Shown here one piece after another: positions 25,001-35,216 of a stretch of 64,000 nt of DNA. A program made the position numbers and the translations under genes. How positions within the stretch are numbered: the first letter of the stretch is position 1; each line of letters begins with the position of its first letter. Under the pieces are notes generated by a model. It ran no database searches. It had not been told where the DNA came from and saw only the letters and a program-made list of their open reading frames with translations. This DNA is from Syngnathus acus (taxonomy: Eukaryota > Chordata > Actinopteri > Syngnathiformes > Syngnathidae): assembly GCF_901709675.1 (NCBI RefSeq), contig NC_051092.1, forward strand, positions 4,284,491-4,348,490, read 5' to 3'.

Positions 25001-28000
25001 AACTGTCCTAGACAAGCTTCAAGCCATTCTAGCGACAAGGAATTAACAGATTATCATGTACGTGTCTTGGCGAGAAGTGTGGGGGGGGGAGATTCTTACT
25101 GAGCCAATTTGCCAGCCTACATTTTGTTTTTCTCATAAAGCTATTTTTGATATCGATAAAGACGTGAGAGATCGACGACGGAACATCAAGTGTCGATTGC
25201 TGAATCGGAAATAATTCAACGTCATGTTTTGCACAAACTTCGCCAGGATAGACTCCAGCTCACTTTTTTTTGAAAATGAACAAACAGACGCTTTGAGCTC
25301 ATTGTAAAATATACAGAGGTGCCGACCCGTTTGCATCGCAAGGTGTCGTGAATGTCAAGTTGAAAGCGCCGCCTCGCCTTTTCATGCCTGCCAGATGGCT
25401 TTTGTACGTATGGGGTTACCCTTCTCACATGTTGGACTTCCGCATTATTTATCGCGGCGGGATAAAGGACATTTGTGAGTGACAGCGTTTTGGAAGTGCT
25501 CTTAGGCGGGGCCTTTGGGGAAGGGCAGCTGGTCAGATTCCCCGCTGGCATTTGAATGAGAGAAAGACGAGAGCCGTCATGTGTAGATCATCGGAAAAAA
25601 AGACTGTCATAAAAGTGAGCAGATAGAACTGGAGACTTGGAGTGTGAACCAGAGAAAGGGATCAGTCAGTCAATGAAATTTTAAGTCGCTCCCTTCCCCG
25701 GGGGTTCACCTAAGCCACGTTTTCAGCAAGTTGCTGTTTGCTTCGGCGGAGCGCCATTTTCTTGATCGCTCTTAGAATAGTAGCGAGAAAGTACGTAGCT
25801 ACGTCATGAATTCGATAACAAAAATAAATATCTGGAAACAAGCGACGCAAATGGCGTGAAATGGCCTCTCTGGCTTCAAACAACAAAAACGAAAATCACC
25901 TTTTCTTCACCCTCATAAAGACACGCCATGACTTGCGCTGAAATACAGGTTGGCATGGCGACGGTGACAGGCAGATGACCCGCTACTAAAACTATGGCAT
26001 TCCAAATTGAATTTCCCACAAACGCCCCTGACGGCCACCGGCTGGACCGCCTCCCTCCTCCCGGCCCCTCCCCCTTCCCTCTTTAGCGCCCGTAGCCCTG
26101 TCCTAACAGATTGTCGCACGCTTTTGAAGTGCCCGGGGAATCTGATTTGAGCCGCCTCTGCTAAATTGTTGCACAGCCGGCCGGCCCGGCGTGATCTAAT
26201 CAGCCAATTGTATGCCGCTGATTGTAATTGGATGAATTCCCTCGCAGGCCGTAAGGCGGGCCGCGACGCTTGGGCGAGGGTGGCCGGGGCCTCGGGGATG
26301 AAGACAAATAGCGGAATTACAGCGGGTCCAGATGAAGACGAACGGGGCGATGAAGAGATGAGGAGGATGAGCAGTGTCTCCATGGCCCATTAGGAGGCAA
26401 CGGGGTGGGGCTGAAGGCAAAACAGGCCAGCTGTCAAAGTGGCAACGCACCTCAATCACGACCCGTGATCGGATTACGCTCCAACGTGAAGAAGCATCTA
26501 CATGCGCTCAACTTGGAGGCGCGAATTGACCTTAAGAAATCTCATTTTTTAACATTTAGAGTTTACGGATTTGGCTTTCAATTGGTTTAGCGCTTGGGAC
26601 CATTGCAGCTGCATCCAAGCACCAATATGAGATTCGAAATGGGAACGGCCTGGCCAATAGGAAAGTAGTAATTGGTGTCAAGGAAATATTATCTCGACTG
26701 ATAACAAAATATTCTATGACCAGTTTGAAATGCTGTTTTAATTTTTGGGGCATCACCACTTCTATTTGTTCCTCAAGTGCATTTAGAGTCAAAATTGCAC
26801 CATCAGCAGATCCAAAGGGTTGTTACTAGTTAATCCAGCCTGGCAAGACGCGGATCTCACAAGGAGGCATGTAACATCTTTGGAATCTTGAGGTTGCTTT
26901 GGCCGCCTTATTCAAGGTCAACTGGGCTCGGCACTTTGAATGCCTTGTGGCTTTGCAGAGAATTACTCTCCAGCTTGATTGAGCTGTTAGATTCTTTGTC
27001 CGACTGACTCGCACCACTTGGAGGAAGTCTCCAGGAAGTTCTCTTCTCAAAAGACGTTTGATGTTGTTCTGGGTGTTGGAGGTTTTTTTTGCTTATCAAA
27101 CTGAGTCGGACCTTTTGTTCCTTCCGTGTAGGCTGACTTGAGTGTGAACCTGCAGGACGACAGCAGTTTCTTCTACGGTGTTTCCAGCCAGTACGAGAGC
27201 TCTGAAAACATGATCATCACCTCGTCCACCAAAGTCTGCTCCTTTGGCAAGCAAGTGGTGGAGAAAGTGGAGGTAAGGAGAAGTCACTTGGGCAGCTTAT
27301 CCAGAAGTTGAGATACGAGTGTTTTATGCTGTTATTTATTTCTTTTATTTATTCATTTATTTATCTATTTATTTTATTTATTCATTTTCATCCTATGTGA
27401 AAATACTGTCGTTGATTCCTGCAAAGACGCTTAGAGTAGGTGTGAAAGTCTTCTTCGTTTGTAACTGCGTGTCTGTATTATACTGCCCCCGGTGGCCAAG
27501 TCACACACAACAGAAAAAGTCACAATGAACTAATAACTCGTATTAAATTTGTGCATTCTCTTAACATTTGTTTGTTCCAAAGTGCAAACATATGTAGTGT
27601 TAGTTTCCTAATCAAAAAAACACAAAAACAATGTTTGATTTGACTCTGCACATTTTATTACTTTCAACTTCCCAGTTCAAAACATTACTAAAGTTTCACC
27701 CCGATAGCAAATCAGTTATATTGTCCTATTTCTTTTCGGGGCAAACGATTTCAAATCAGAAAAGCGGTTTTGTGTTTAGTTTCAAGAGTCCAGTGTAATT
27801 TCTAGGACTGAGCTTCTCATATCCCCAAGTGAGAGCCAACAACTGCTACATGGGCAAGCGCTAAATCACTCGTGTTGTTTGCAGCCAGAGCGCAGCGGCT
27901 TGTGTAATGCGCTTAAAGGGTGTTGCTTTCCACTGCAGACAATCGCCACTTGTCCCGCTCAAGTCCACTTTCATTCTGGCCGGACAGCATTTTAATACAC

Positions 28001-29618
28001 CGAGCTACCAAATCTTGAATCACTCAAAGACAGTGAGTGCACGCGATGTCATGGATTTGTGGCGGATTCCAGTCAACAAGCACTGACCTCTGGTCAGGAA
28101 GTTGACGTGAGGGAAGAAAAAAATTCCCTCGATGACTCACCCTGACTCTTCCCGTTAAATATACACAATGGAGGCCCTGCCTCCACCTGCTCCTGATAGA
28201 TTATAATATACAATAGAAACACACACACACACACGTATACACAGTCGACCTCATCGTGACACTTACTGGCATCATGATCTGATTATTCTTGTCATGAGAA
28301 TTATGTTTATTGTCACGTCCAGCGCTATATGCTACATTACATACGCTTTATTGCATTACACTTATTACACTTCATCACGCTCGGATGCATCAACGCACAC
28401 CATTTTTTTTTTTGCTTCAAAATATATTACTCTTCTGTTTACCCTTGAAATTGCAAAATATATTCTCACCTAGGTGACATGTTTGTTTGTTTGTTTGTTT
28501 GTTTGCTCAGACCGAGTACGCCCGCTTCGAAAACGGCCGCTACATGTTCCGCATCCACCGCTCGCCGCTGTGCGAATACATGATCAACTTCATCCACAAG
28601 CTTAAGCACCTGCCCGAGAAGTACATGATGAACAGTGTCCTGGAGAACTTCACCATCCTGCAGGTAGGCACACACCTTAATGTACTGATACAAATAATCG
28701 AACAGTTGTAACTTGGACTCAAGATGGCGGCGAGCGGGCTTCAAAGACACTGGTGGCTTGCATTCCTCCTGGCACAACGACAAAGGCCATATTGAGCCCA
28801 CACGGCCGACGACATGACAGCATGTCATTAGGCCTCTCAATGGACTGATTGACTTCCTATTGACTGTGAAACATGCACACACACACACGACACAGCACAA
28901 TGTGTCCGCGTACAACAAGCTGTGTATTTGGCATCAGACAATTGTGCATATTGTGGACTAACAAAGCGTGTGCTTGTTTTATGCTGCAGTGGCAGGGACA
29001 TAGTGTCTCGTCTAGTCTATGGGTGGAGACTTTTTGGGCCTTTAGAGCCACCGTAGTTATCGCCTTTTAATTCTACTCTGTGGAATTGCGCCCCCCCCCT
29101 TCCAAAATTTTCTCTCACGGGGTAAGCCCCATCTCTCTTCATGCAATTAAGTAGAATGCAAAAAATTGAAAATTTCAGCCACATTTTTTTGCTTCAATTT
29201 GATGAACATTGTGCTGCTCTTTATGACCACCTGGGGGCAGTATAAAATGGCCAAATGGATATATACAGTGCATGAAGACCTCAGTGCTGCAAGAATATTA
29301 GTCATTCTTTTCAGAGGATAAAGAATATATGCATGTGAGTATTGTATTTTTCATCTACATGTGTTGCGCCACTGTTTGTGTTCAGATATCCATTGCTTGA
29401 AGTGTTCTAACACAGCGACAAATTAAGATTTTGTTTTCTTGTGTTTCATGTTTAATACATTGAACCATAGAAGATCGCACTCTCCTTGTTACCTTCCCGC
29501 ACAGGTGGTGTCCAACAGGGACACCCTGGAGACCCTGCTGTGCGTGGCCTACGTCTTCGAGGTGTCCACGAGCGAGCACGGCGCCCAGCATCACATCTAC
29601 CGGCTGGTCAAGGACTGA
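16083..29618 (+). CDS. tead4: TEA-domain transcription factor TEAD4
   Basis: TEAD proteins bind CATTCC sites through the TEA domain and carry YAP/TAZ co-activators in the Hippo pathway. Exons, in phase: up to 16434 (boundary 16082), 20932-20996, 21630-21692 (or 21701), 22783-22917, 22999-23042, 23302-23363, 23503-23633, 23957-24130, 27132-27272, 28511-28663, 29505-29618. The TEA domain runs from DNA-proximal [16 protein letters not shown] through [20 protein letters not shown] to [27 protein letters not shown] and [11 protein letters not shown] favour TEAD4 over TEAD1, 2 and 3. The C-terminal YAP-binding fold includes the KVCSFGKQ cysteine that is auto-palmitoylated in mammals. From the conserved TEW motif the length (about 423 residues) equals human. 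The start is unresolved: the first coding exon has no in-frame ATG, and the listed left end is the exon border. ACG at 16236, with A at -3, is a good candidate. Human TEAD4 starts at a non-AUG TTG. Confidence 0.94.
16435..20931 (+). other. tead4: tead4 intron 2
   Basis: A 4.5-kb intron between the two halves of the TEA domain. No open frame has family resemblance. It contains TEAD-type sites at 18151 and 19251, a fish repeat-like block near 19410-19470 and a 25-base poly-A run (20862-20886) close before the acceptor. Confidence 0.6.
19413..19470. repeat. possible fragment of a fish interspersed repeat
   Basis: CGGTATAAAAAGTCTACACA followed by TCCC resembles a phrase I recognise from interspersed repeats in many fish genomes. 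Only one arm is present, so the class is not assigned. Confidence 0.3.
22958..22965 (+). promoter_or_regulatory. candidate TEAD (M-CAT) site
   Basis: ACATTCCA, the optimal TEAD core, lies in the short intron between tead4 exons ending at 22917 and starting at 22999. Others of the same 8-mer in this locus are at 12656, 15214, 18151, 19251 and 21965. Confidence 0.35.
24131..27131 (+). other. tead4: tead4 intron between the two halves of the YAP-binding domain
   Basis: Three kilobases with no coding signal. It holds a (GAT)n run near 24421, a poly-C run near 24554, a strongly AT-rich TATATA block (24755-24900) and a homeodomain-core-rich stretch (26140-26240) that could be regulatory. Confidence 0.55.
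24755..24900. repeat. AT-rich (TA)n low-complexity block
   Basis: Nearly pure A and T, with repeated TATATA and TTTATATA strings, inside a tead4 intron. Confidence 0.8.
28219..28234. repeat. (AC)n microsatellite
   Basis: Eight AC units in the tead4 intron before the exon at 28511. Confidence 0.85.
28480..28505. repeat. (GTTT)n array at a splice acceptor
   Basis: Six GTTT units end at GCTCAG, the acceptor of the tead4 exon starting at 28511. The tetranucleotide repeat therefore supplies its polypyrimidine tract. Confidence 0.9.
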
Positions 29619-30475
29619 CACCACGACGGCAACTTTGCCGCTCCTCCGCACAAAGACGCGCTCCTCGGTGAGCTTCAGGCACGAACGCGACCCAGCTCGA
29701 GGAGCGCCAACATTTCCCAGGGACGAAACTACTGAGGATTGCCAAGACCAGGAACCGGGCTCGGTGTGCGGGACAGTGACGGGAAAGGACCGTAACGCAC
29801 TGGGGGTCTCCATACCAAAGCCTGGCCTTGAAAAAGACCTGCATGAGAACGTTGCCATTGGTGTTTTCTTTTTTTAAAACTGATTTTAGTAGCGCTTGTT
29901 TTGCTTTGTCATGCATGTGCCAGGAGTTAGGCTGACTCAGGGTGCCACCTACTGACTGAAAGATGAATGGCACACGTAACTGAAAATGTTGGCAGAAAAT
30001 TGCACAACCCGTTTTGTTTTTTGTCCCCGTGCCAATCACGTGTGTGCGATTTGAATCATATTGTAAACCTGCCACAGATAAGAGAGAGCCTGACTCCGTG
30101 ATCAATCGTAATCACCTTTTGTGTTTGTGTGTTTGCTGTTTGAATGTCTCGTGTTGTCTTAAGACTCCCAACAACAACAAAGGCACATAATGATAATAAT
30201 AGTCATGGTGATAACACTGCTACCTTGAAGCACAGGACAGTTGGGTTTTTATCTGGATTGCAGAGGTCGTCGACTGTCTCGTGTTATTTGCCCTGAAGTG
30301 TCAGATGAAAATATAAGTGTTTCTTACGAAAAAAAAAAAAAAGACTAGTGGTGCATTTTTGTTTGCAAAAAGGCTTTTACAACTAAAGGCCTTTAAAGCT
30401 TTCTTTGCCATGATTACATTTTGGATTGTATTCATTTTTAATGTTTTATTATTGGGCATTTGCGTTACTGCACTT

Positions 30476-30602
30476 ATTACATTAAACGTGAATGTTTAAT
30501 ACACTGCCATTGATTTGGATGGGTGCGGATGAATATTGTGTAAATCAATGGTTGTAGCAAACGATTTGTTTTTTGTTAGTGTATTAAACACGTTTAATGT
30601 AA
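30476..30602. repeat. nested inverted repeat / long hairpin
   Basis: The outer arms are 30476-30504 and 30578-30602. They pair over about 25 bases with a small bulge (core TTACATTAAACGTG against CACGTTTAATGTAA). An inner pair, CCATTGATTT at 30507 and AAATCAATGG at 30542, pairs as well. It could be a small MITE or a structured element in the tead4 3' UTR. Confidence 0.65.
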
Positions 30603-30783
30603 CATGTACAATTTTTATATTGATTTGATTCGCAACCAGATTAGTGGCATCTTTTTTTTATTTTAATTATTATTGCAGCACACAAATGCATTCAGTTATT
30701 TGAATTGTGTTTAGGCAGTAGTAGGTATACACCCATGGCTTGGTTCTCCTCCTCCAGATGCGAGTCATTGACCCACCTAAGAG

Positions 30784-30801
30784 GTGTGTGTGTGTGTGTG
30801 A
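30784..30801. repeat. (GT)n microsatellite
   Basis: About eight GT units just upstream of the mansc4 start. Confidence 0.8.
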
Positions 30802-30858
30802 GTGAAAAAGATGCCCACCACTTACGATACTCTGTTTTCCAATCACGCGAGGGGCACC

Positions 30859-32251
30859 ATGAACGTCGCATGCGGCTTGCTGACGCTTTTGCTTGTCGCG
30901 TGGCGGGCCGAGTCGCGCTGCTCGCCAACTTCTTACTACAAAAACTGCTGGATTCGGAGTTTCCCTGGAATCGTCGTGGACACGAAGGCCTCCGAGAAAC
31001 GAGGGGCTCGGTTGCTCAGGTCTTACCGGGAGGAAGGCGCGCTGACATGCAGCCGCAGTTGCTGCTTAACGACAAATGGTGAGTTGCAAATCAACAGTGT
31101 TGCGTTCAAGTTGTATTCTCATGCTCGGTGAACCAACAATCTGTCTTTTCTTTGAGCGTCCTGTAACGTGGCGGTGTTTCACTTCGACGCCACGACAAAC
31201 AACTGTTGCCACTTGCACTGTCCAACTTTGGAGAGTTGCCTCATCAGCCACAGCGCTGTTGCTGTCCTCTACAACGTCACTCTTGGTAAGTGTATACATT
31301 AAATATATAGAAAGACGCATTTTTAAAATTTAATAATATTGTGCTGGAGTAACGTAAACCATTAAGCCACAAACATGTACAACTTATGCTTATTGGGTTC
31401 GCGCAAAGATCTAAACGTGGGGAACAACTCGTTCAGGTGTGGATCCTGACTTGTTGGTGTTTGGCAAACACCTCGCGTCCAACATCCGCGTGGGTCGCGT
31501 CAACTCTTCTGAACTGCTTCCCTTGGACAAGCGACAATTTTTCCATCCACCCCCACCTGTTGCCACCATGAAACCAACCAGCACCCCAAAGACCACCAGG
31601 AGACCCTCAACAGTCACCCCGAAACCTCTTTCATCATCTGCCACCACGTTCCAGTCAAGCGTACCTCCTCCATCCAGTTTAGCTTCAACACCTACTTTCC
31701 TCTCCACAATCACCACCACCTGTCCTCTGACTTCTTCAACGTCCACGGGCGGCATCAACAGCAGCGATCTGATGTCGGTCAAAGAGCCAGGCGAGAACAA
31801 CTCCACCACCCAAACGTGGATTCGAGACCGAGGCACCAACAATCCGAGCAACCAAACACCGGTTAAAAATGGAGCCAAAAACGAGCCGAGCACCAAGAGG
31901 TCATTTCAAACGGCAGACATCGATGATCCAAGCACCCACACATCATTCGAAGACAAAAACAACAAGTCAAGCGCTCCGACGACATTTCAAGAGTCAGACA
32001 CCGAGGATCCAAGCACTCAGACCTCAGTTCGACAGCGAGTTTCAACTCCGGACGGAGAGGACACCTCGGCGGATTTGGGACCCGGGTATCACAGCCTGCC
32101 CGTGGTGCTGGTCACCTGTGTGGCGGCATTGCTGGGCTGTTTGATTTGGCTGGTTGCAAGCCGGAGGGCAAAGAGGAGGAGGATGGAATGCCATCGTGCG
32201 TCCGGGACAAGAGAGACCATGCGTCTGATCAAGTATGATCCGAAGGTTTGA
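30859..32251 (+). CDS. mansc4: MANSC domain-containing protein 4, type I membrane protein
   Basis: Three exons (30859-31078, 31157-31285, 31437-32251) encode 387 residues. The sequence reads as a signal peptide (about 1-19, LLTLLLVAW core), a cysteine-rich MANSC domain (about 21-115, with paired cysteines CSRSCC and NNCCHLHC), a long Ser/Thr/Pro-rich stalk likely to carry O-glycans (about 140-330), one membrane helix (about 337-357, PVVLVTCVAALLGCLIWLVA) and a basic SRRAKRRR stop-transfer with a short cytoplasmic tail. The MANSC fold is shared with the HGF activator inhibitor family, but the role of MANSC4 is unknown to me. The paralogue is chosen because MANSC4 neighbours MRPS35 in human; MANSC1 is the alternative. 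ATG 30859 is chosen because it starts the signal peptide directly. The stalk contains about five degenerate 14-residue units (PST-TSF type). Confidence 0.86.
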
Positions 32252-32301
32252 AGGCGGGTCTGATCTGGAGGGCTGTATTTAGTCGCAAATCAAGCCATCT
32301 T

Positions 32302-32307
32302 TTTATT
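32302..32307 (-). terminator. mrps35: mrps35 poly(A) signal
   Basis: AATAAA on the minus strand, 91 bases past the mrps35 stop codon. It lies 51 bases past the mansc4 stop on the opposite strand, so the two 3' UTRs probably overlap. Confidence 0.6.
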
Positions 32308-32397
32308 TTGGTGAAAGGACGCAAAATTACATAAATACATCAGATGGTGTTGGAGACATTGCAACAAAGTGATATATTTGCTCTCTGTTGCAACTTG

Positions 32398-35006
32398 TTA
32401 CATCTTGAGCACTTTCTTGACGGCCTCTTTGTACTGCAGCACTGCGCTCTCGCTGTCGCCTTGGTTCTTCAGTCTGCTTACCGAGTCCTTGTACTCTTGC
32501 ACTTCGTTTCTTTCCAGCAGACGCTGGCGTTCTTGCTCGCCGCCGTCCGGCTCGCGTAACAGCGTGTCCAAGATGTTCTTCTGGGACGGGCTGCCCTCCC
32601 ACAAATACTCCTCCATGTCTGCAACCGTCTTGTCGGCCTCCCACGCCTCGGTTTTCTGAGAAAAGCAAAATATTAGTCACTTTTAGACTAGACGTCACAA
32701 TATTTTTGCTATATTTATTAAGCACAGTGTTTATGCTAATATGAGCTGGCGAGCCTTCTGTTCCCACGAAGTGGGAAAGCCTGAACGCCGGATTTCAGCA
32801 CCAAATGGAGGTATACGGTCACCTCGGTTGTGGCAGCTAACAAGTCGGCCCTTTGTGGGCTAGCGTTACAAAAAAACATCCTGACGCTTGCACAGGGACT
32901 GTGCCGGTCATTGTTTGCGCTAAAGGTCACCAGACGATTTACGACTCCCGGCCAAGTGCATAATGGGGAAAACCAAGATGCGCAGGTTGAGTGAGGCTTC
33001 TTGCTCAAACTGTATTTGCACTCACCCAGGACTCGTGGTAGAGGACAGTCAACAGGTACATGGCGTAGTCATAATTCTGTTGTCTCAGTGGACAGCTGAA
33101 AGGTGCAAAGAGAAAGTGAGTTTTTGTATAAATAGTGATGAGTGTGTGAGTGTTCACCTGTCGTTGGTGATTGTGAGGACGTCCGACTGTTTGCAGTATC
33201 GCTCCCCGACTAGTTTGATTATTTTCTTCCGGGCGTGTTCATCCAGGTTCAAACTGGACAGCTTCACCTGCGAAAAAAACAAACAAGGATGGTCACATGA
33301 TCAATACCAATTAAGGCCTTGTTTTTATATTCATGGGTTCAGTGCGTTTGAAGGCTTGGCGGAATCAAATTAACCCGTAGTATGTCCCTGTATTGTACTG
33401 CCCCCTGGTGGCCAAGGAAGTGCACGGATGCGTGAAGACAAATACACATGTTGAATCTGTTTTAAAGACTTTTCAGTAAACAATTGCATTACCTTAGAAA
33501 TAATAAACAAACAAAAAAAGTTTCTGGCAATGGAGAAAATTCATAAATAATCCATCACAAAAAATTACAATATGTTGATTCTGGAAGTGACAAAAAAAAA
33601 GTAAAACTCACTCGGAGATGAACGACACGAGCGGCGGGGTTTCGTATGGAGAGGCCAGCCGACACGTAGTCGCTGCTCTCCACCTGGATGGGGAAGTGCT
33701 GCTCACACTTGGCGTCTGTGTCCAAAGCGGACGGCCACGCATTGCAGAACGCTGGCGACACACGGTCATTAGGAGGAATTTTTTTTTTAAAATAAATAAG
33801 TCATCGTGCTTACGTTTGAGGGCTTCACAGTGTTTTCTGATTGCTGCTGGTGTCAAGTGGAGAAAGTTGGGAATCTGTTGAATGAGACAACACATACAAG
33901 TTTTTTGAGTCTCATGTCAAGATGGTTTGTTTGTGTTGGGTAATTTACAGTAAGTACTGATTCAAGTTGATTGTTACATGGGTCATGATTGTGTAAATCC
34001 CAGATGCATGGTGTCGTGGATTTTTTTTTCATCTATGCTGTTTAGCAGAAATGATCAATACCAGCTTCCCACCTTGAGCAGCTCCAGGTTGCCCTTCTTC
34101 TCTGGAGGGACCCCTCCTTTCACAGGGTAGCCCATCCTCACAGGTAGGGGCACAGCGGTGGCTCGGAAGGGGGTCGCTGCTGGGTAGACTGCCGTCCAGT
34201 CCTGGTCCACTACCATCTTGTCCGTCCTTGGTGGTCCTGCCTGAGAGCCCGACCGAGCCACACACGAAGAAAACAAGTTAACATCATGTTCTCAGGTTTC
34301 ATGAAATCTGACTTACATCTCTTCTTGGCCTTTTGGTAAAAGTTCCTCTGTCGCCTCTCCCAGGAAAATCTGAAATGAATGATAATGGGGAAGGTAAAAA
34401 AAAAATCACACGAGAAAATTAAAAAAAGAATACCATTATTACAGTCAAATTTGAAATGGATGTCAAACCACGTGATTTGTCATAGCCTAACAAACATACA
34501 AAATATAAAAAATTATCTAAAAAAATTACATTTAATGACGTGCTGAGATTTTTTTACTGTCCATTTAATTTGAAAGAAAAAAAAAAAGTCCAATTAATGA
34601 GCATAAATAAAGCGGCGCACGAGAACAGCGTCGCGTTCGTTGCGTCATCAACGTGTGCCGAAGAAAGCGTCTGACATTCCCCCTCATCTGCCGCCTCAGA
34701 TCAGAGCTGAACACATTGGCGAGACACGTTATTCATAGCTCCCTCTCTAATTTACAAATAGAAAAAGAAAAAAGGGATTAAGGACAACTAGACGCATATT
34801 ATTTGTAGTGACCTCACCGTAGCGCAACACTTAGCTGAGCGTGAACGACAGCAAAGGCGTGTGCAATACTCACTTTTATTGCCACCCGAGTGTACAGGCA
34901 ATGCCGTCGCGTATGTCAGCCTGTTTGACAAATGCGCTTGTCCAACGCCGACGACGTTTAGTCGATTTAAGGACAGCAGCATTGCCTTGCTTGCGTGAGC
35001 GGCCAT
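32398..35006 (-). CDS. mrps35: small ribosomal subunit protein mS35, mitochondrial
   Basis: A component of the mitochondrial 28S ribosomal subunit, nuclear-encoded and imported. Eight exons join in phase on the minus strand: 35006-34874, 34369-34317, 34240-34073, 33874-33814, 33751-33612, 33267-33158, 33095-33026, 32655-32398. They encode 330 residues (human 323). The N terminus ([17 protein letters not shown]) is a typical basic, amphipathic import presequence. Conserved blocks are [75 protein letters not shown], and [18 protein letters not shown] followed by ADMEEYLWE. The 53-nt second exon has three open frames; only the one reading TKRPRRD splices in phase and matches the family. ATG 35006 is chosen because the longer frame upstream lacks an AUG. 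The gene is tail to tail with mansc4, and a plus-strand AUG lies 50 bp from its start. Confidence 0.93.
33398..33414 (-). promoter_or_regulatory. candidate CTCF-type site
   Basis: CTGCCCCCTGGTGGCCA, whose complement TGGCCACCAGGGGGCAG fits the CTCF consensus very well. It lies in an mrps35 intron. A shorter version of the same phrase is at 27482-27497, so it may have been spread by a repeat. Confidence 0.4.
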
Positions 35007-35056
35007 GTTTCCCCAGTCACTACGGATGCCGACAAACGACAAACCTCATCTGCCAA

Positions 35057-35126
35057 ATGGCGAAAGTGAATTTCCTCGTGTTACCGTTGTTAAGTGTGCA
35101 TTACATACGAGAGGAAAAGCCGAACA
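35057..35126 (+). other. candidate divergent exon opposite mrps35
   Basis: An ATG at 35057 opens 23 codons plus one base and ends at a consensus donor (GTAAGT at 35127). It is only 50 bp from the mrps35 start, on the other strand, as expected at a bidirectional promoter. A second possible exon is 35648-35718 (acceptor TTACTAG, donor GTAAGC), but joining the two in this phase hits a stop after 12 codons. I recognise no protein. It may be a short non-coding divergent transcript or chance. Confidence 0.25.
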
Positions 35127-35153
35127 GTAAGTGTCAATTATTGTCTGTCTGTA

Positions 35154-35216
35154 AAAAAAAAAAAAAAAAAAAAGGCGTTGTGATTCTGTCTGTCTGTTTG
35201 TCTGTCTGTGAGCTCT
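35154..35216. repeat. poly-A followed by (TCTG)n
   Basis: About 19 A bases, then a short GGCGTTGTGATT spacer and a run of TCTG units with one TTTG. Confidence 0.75.

Larger units (their letters stand above)
29619..30858 (+). other. tead4 3' UTR and tead4-mansc4 intergenic region
   Basis: No coding signal. An ATTAAA hexamer at 30481-30486 could end tead4, and it lies within the left arm of a large hairpin (30476-30602). A TG array lies at 30784-30801, about 60 bases before the mansc4 ATG. Confidence 0.5.

Noticed and set aside
34317-34369. Frame reading [17 protein letters not shown] in mrps35 exon 2
   Set aside because: It looks ribosomal-protein-like but does not splice in phase on either side. 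The frame reading TKRPRRD does, and matches the family.
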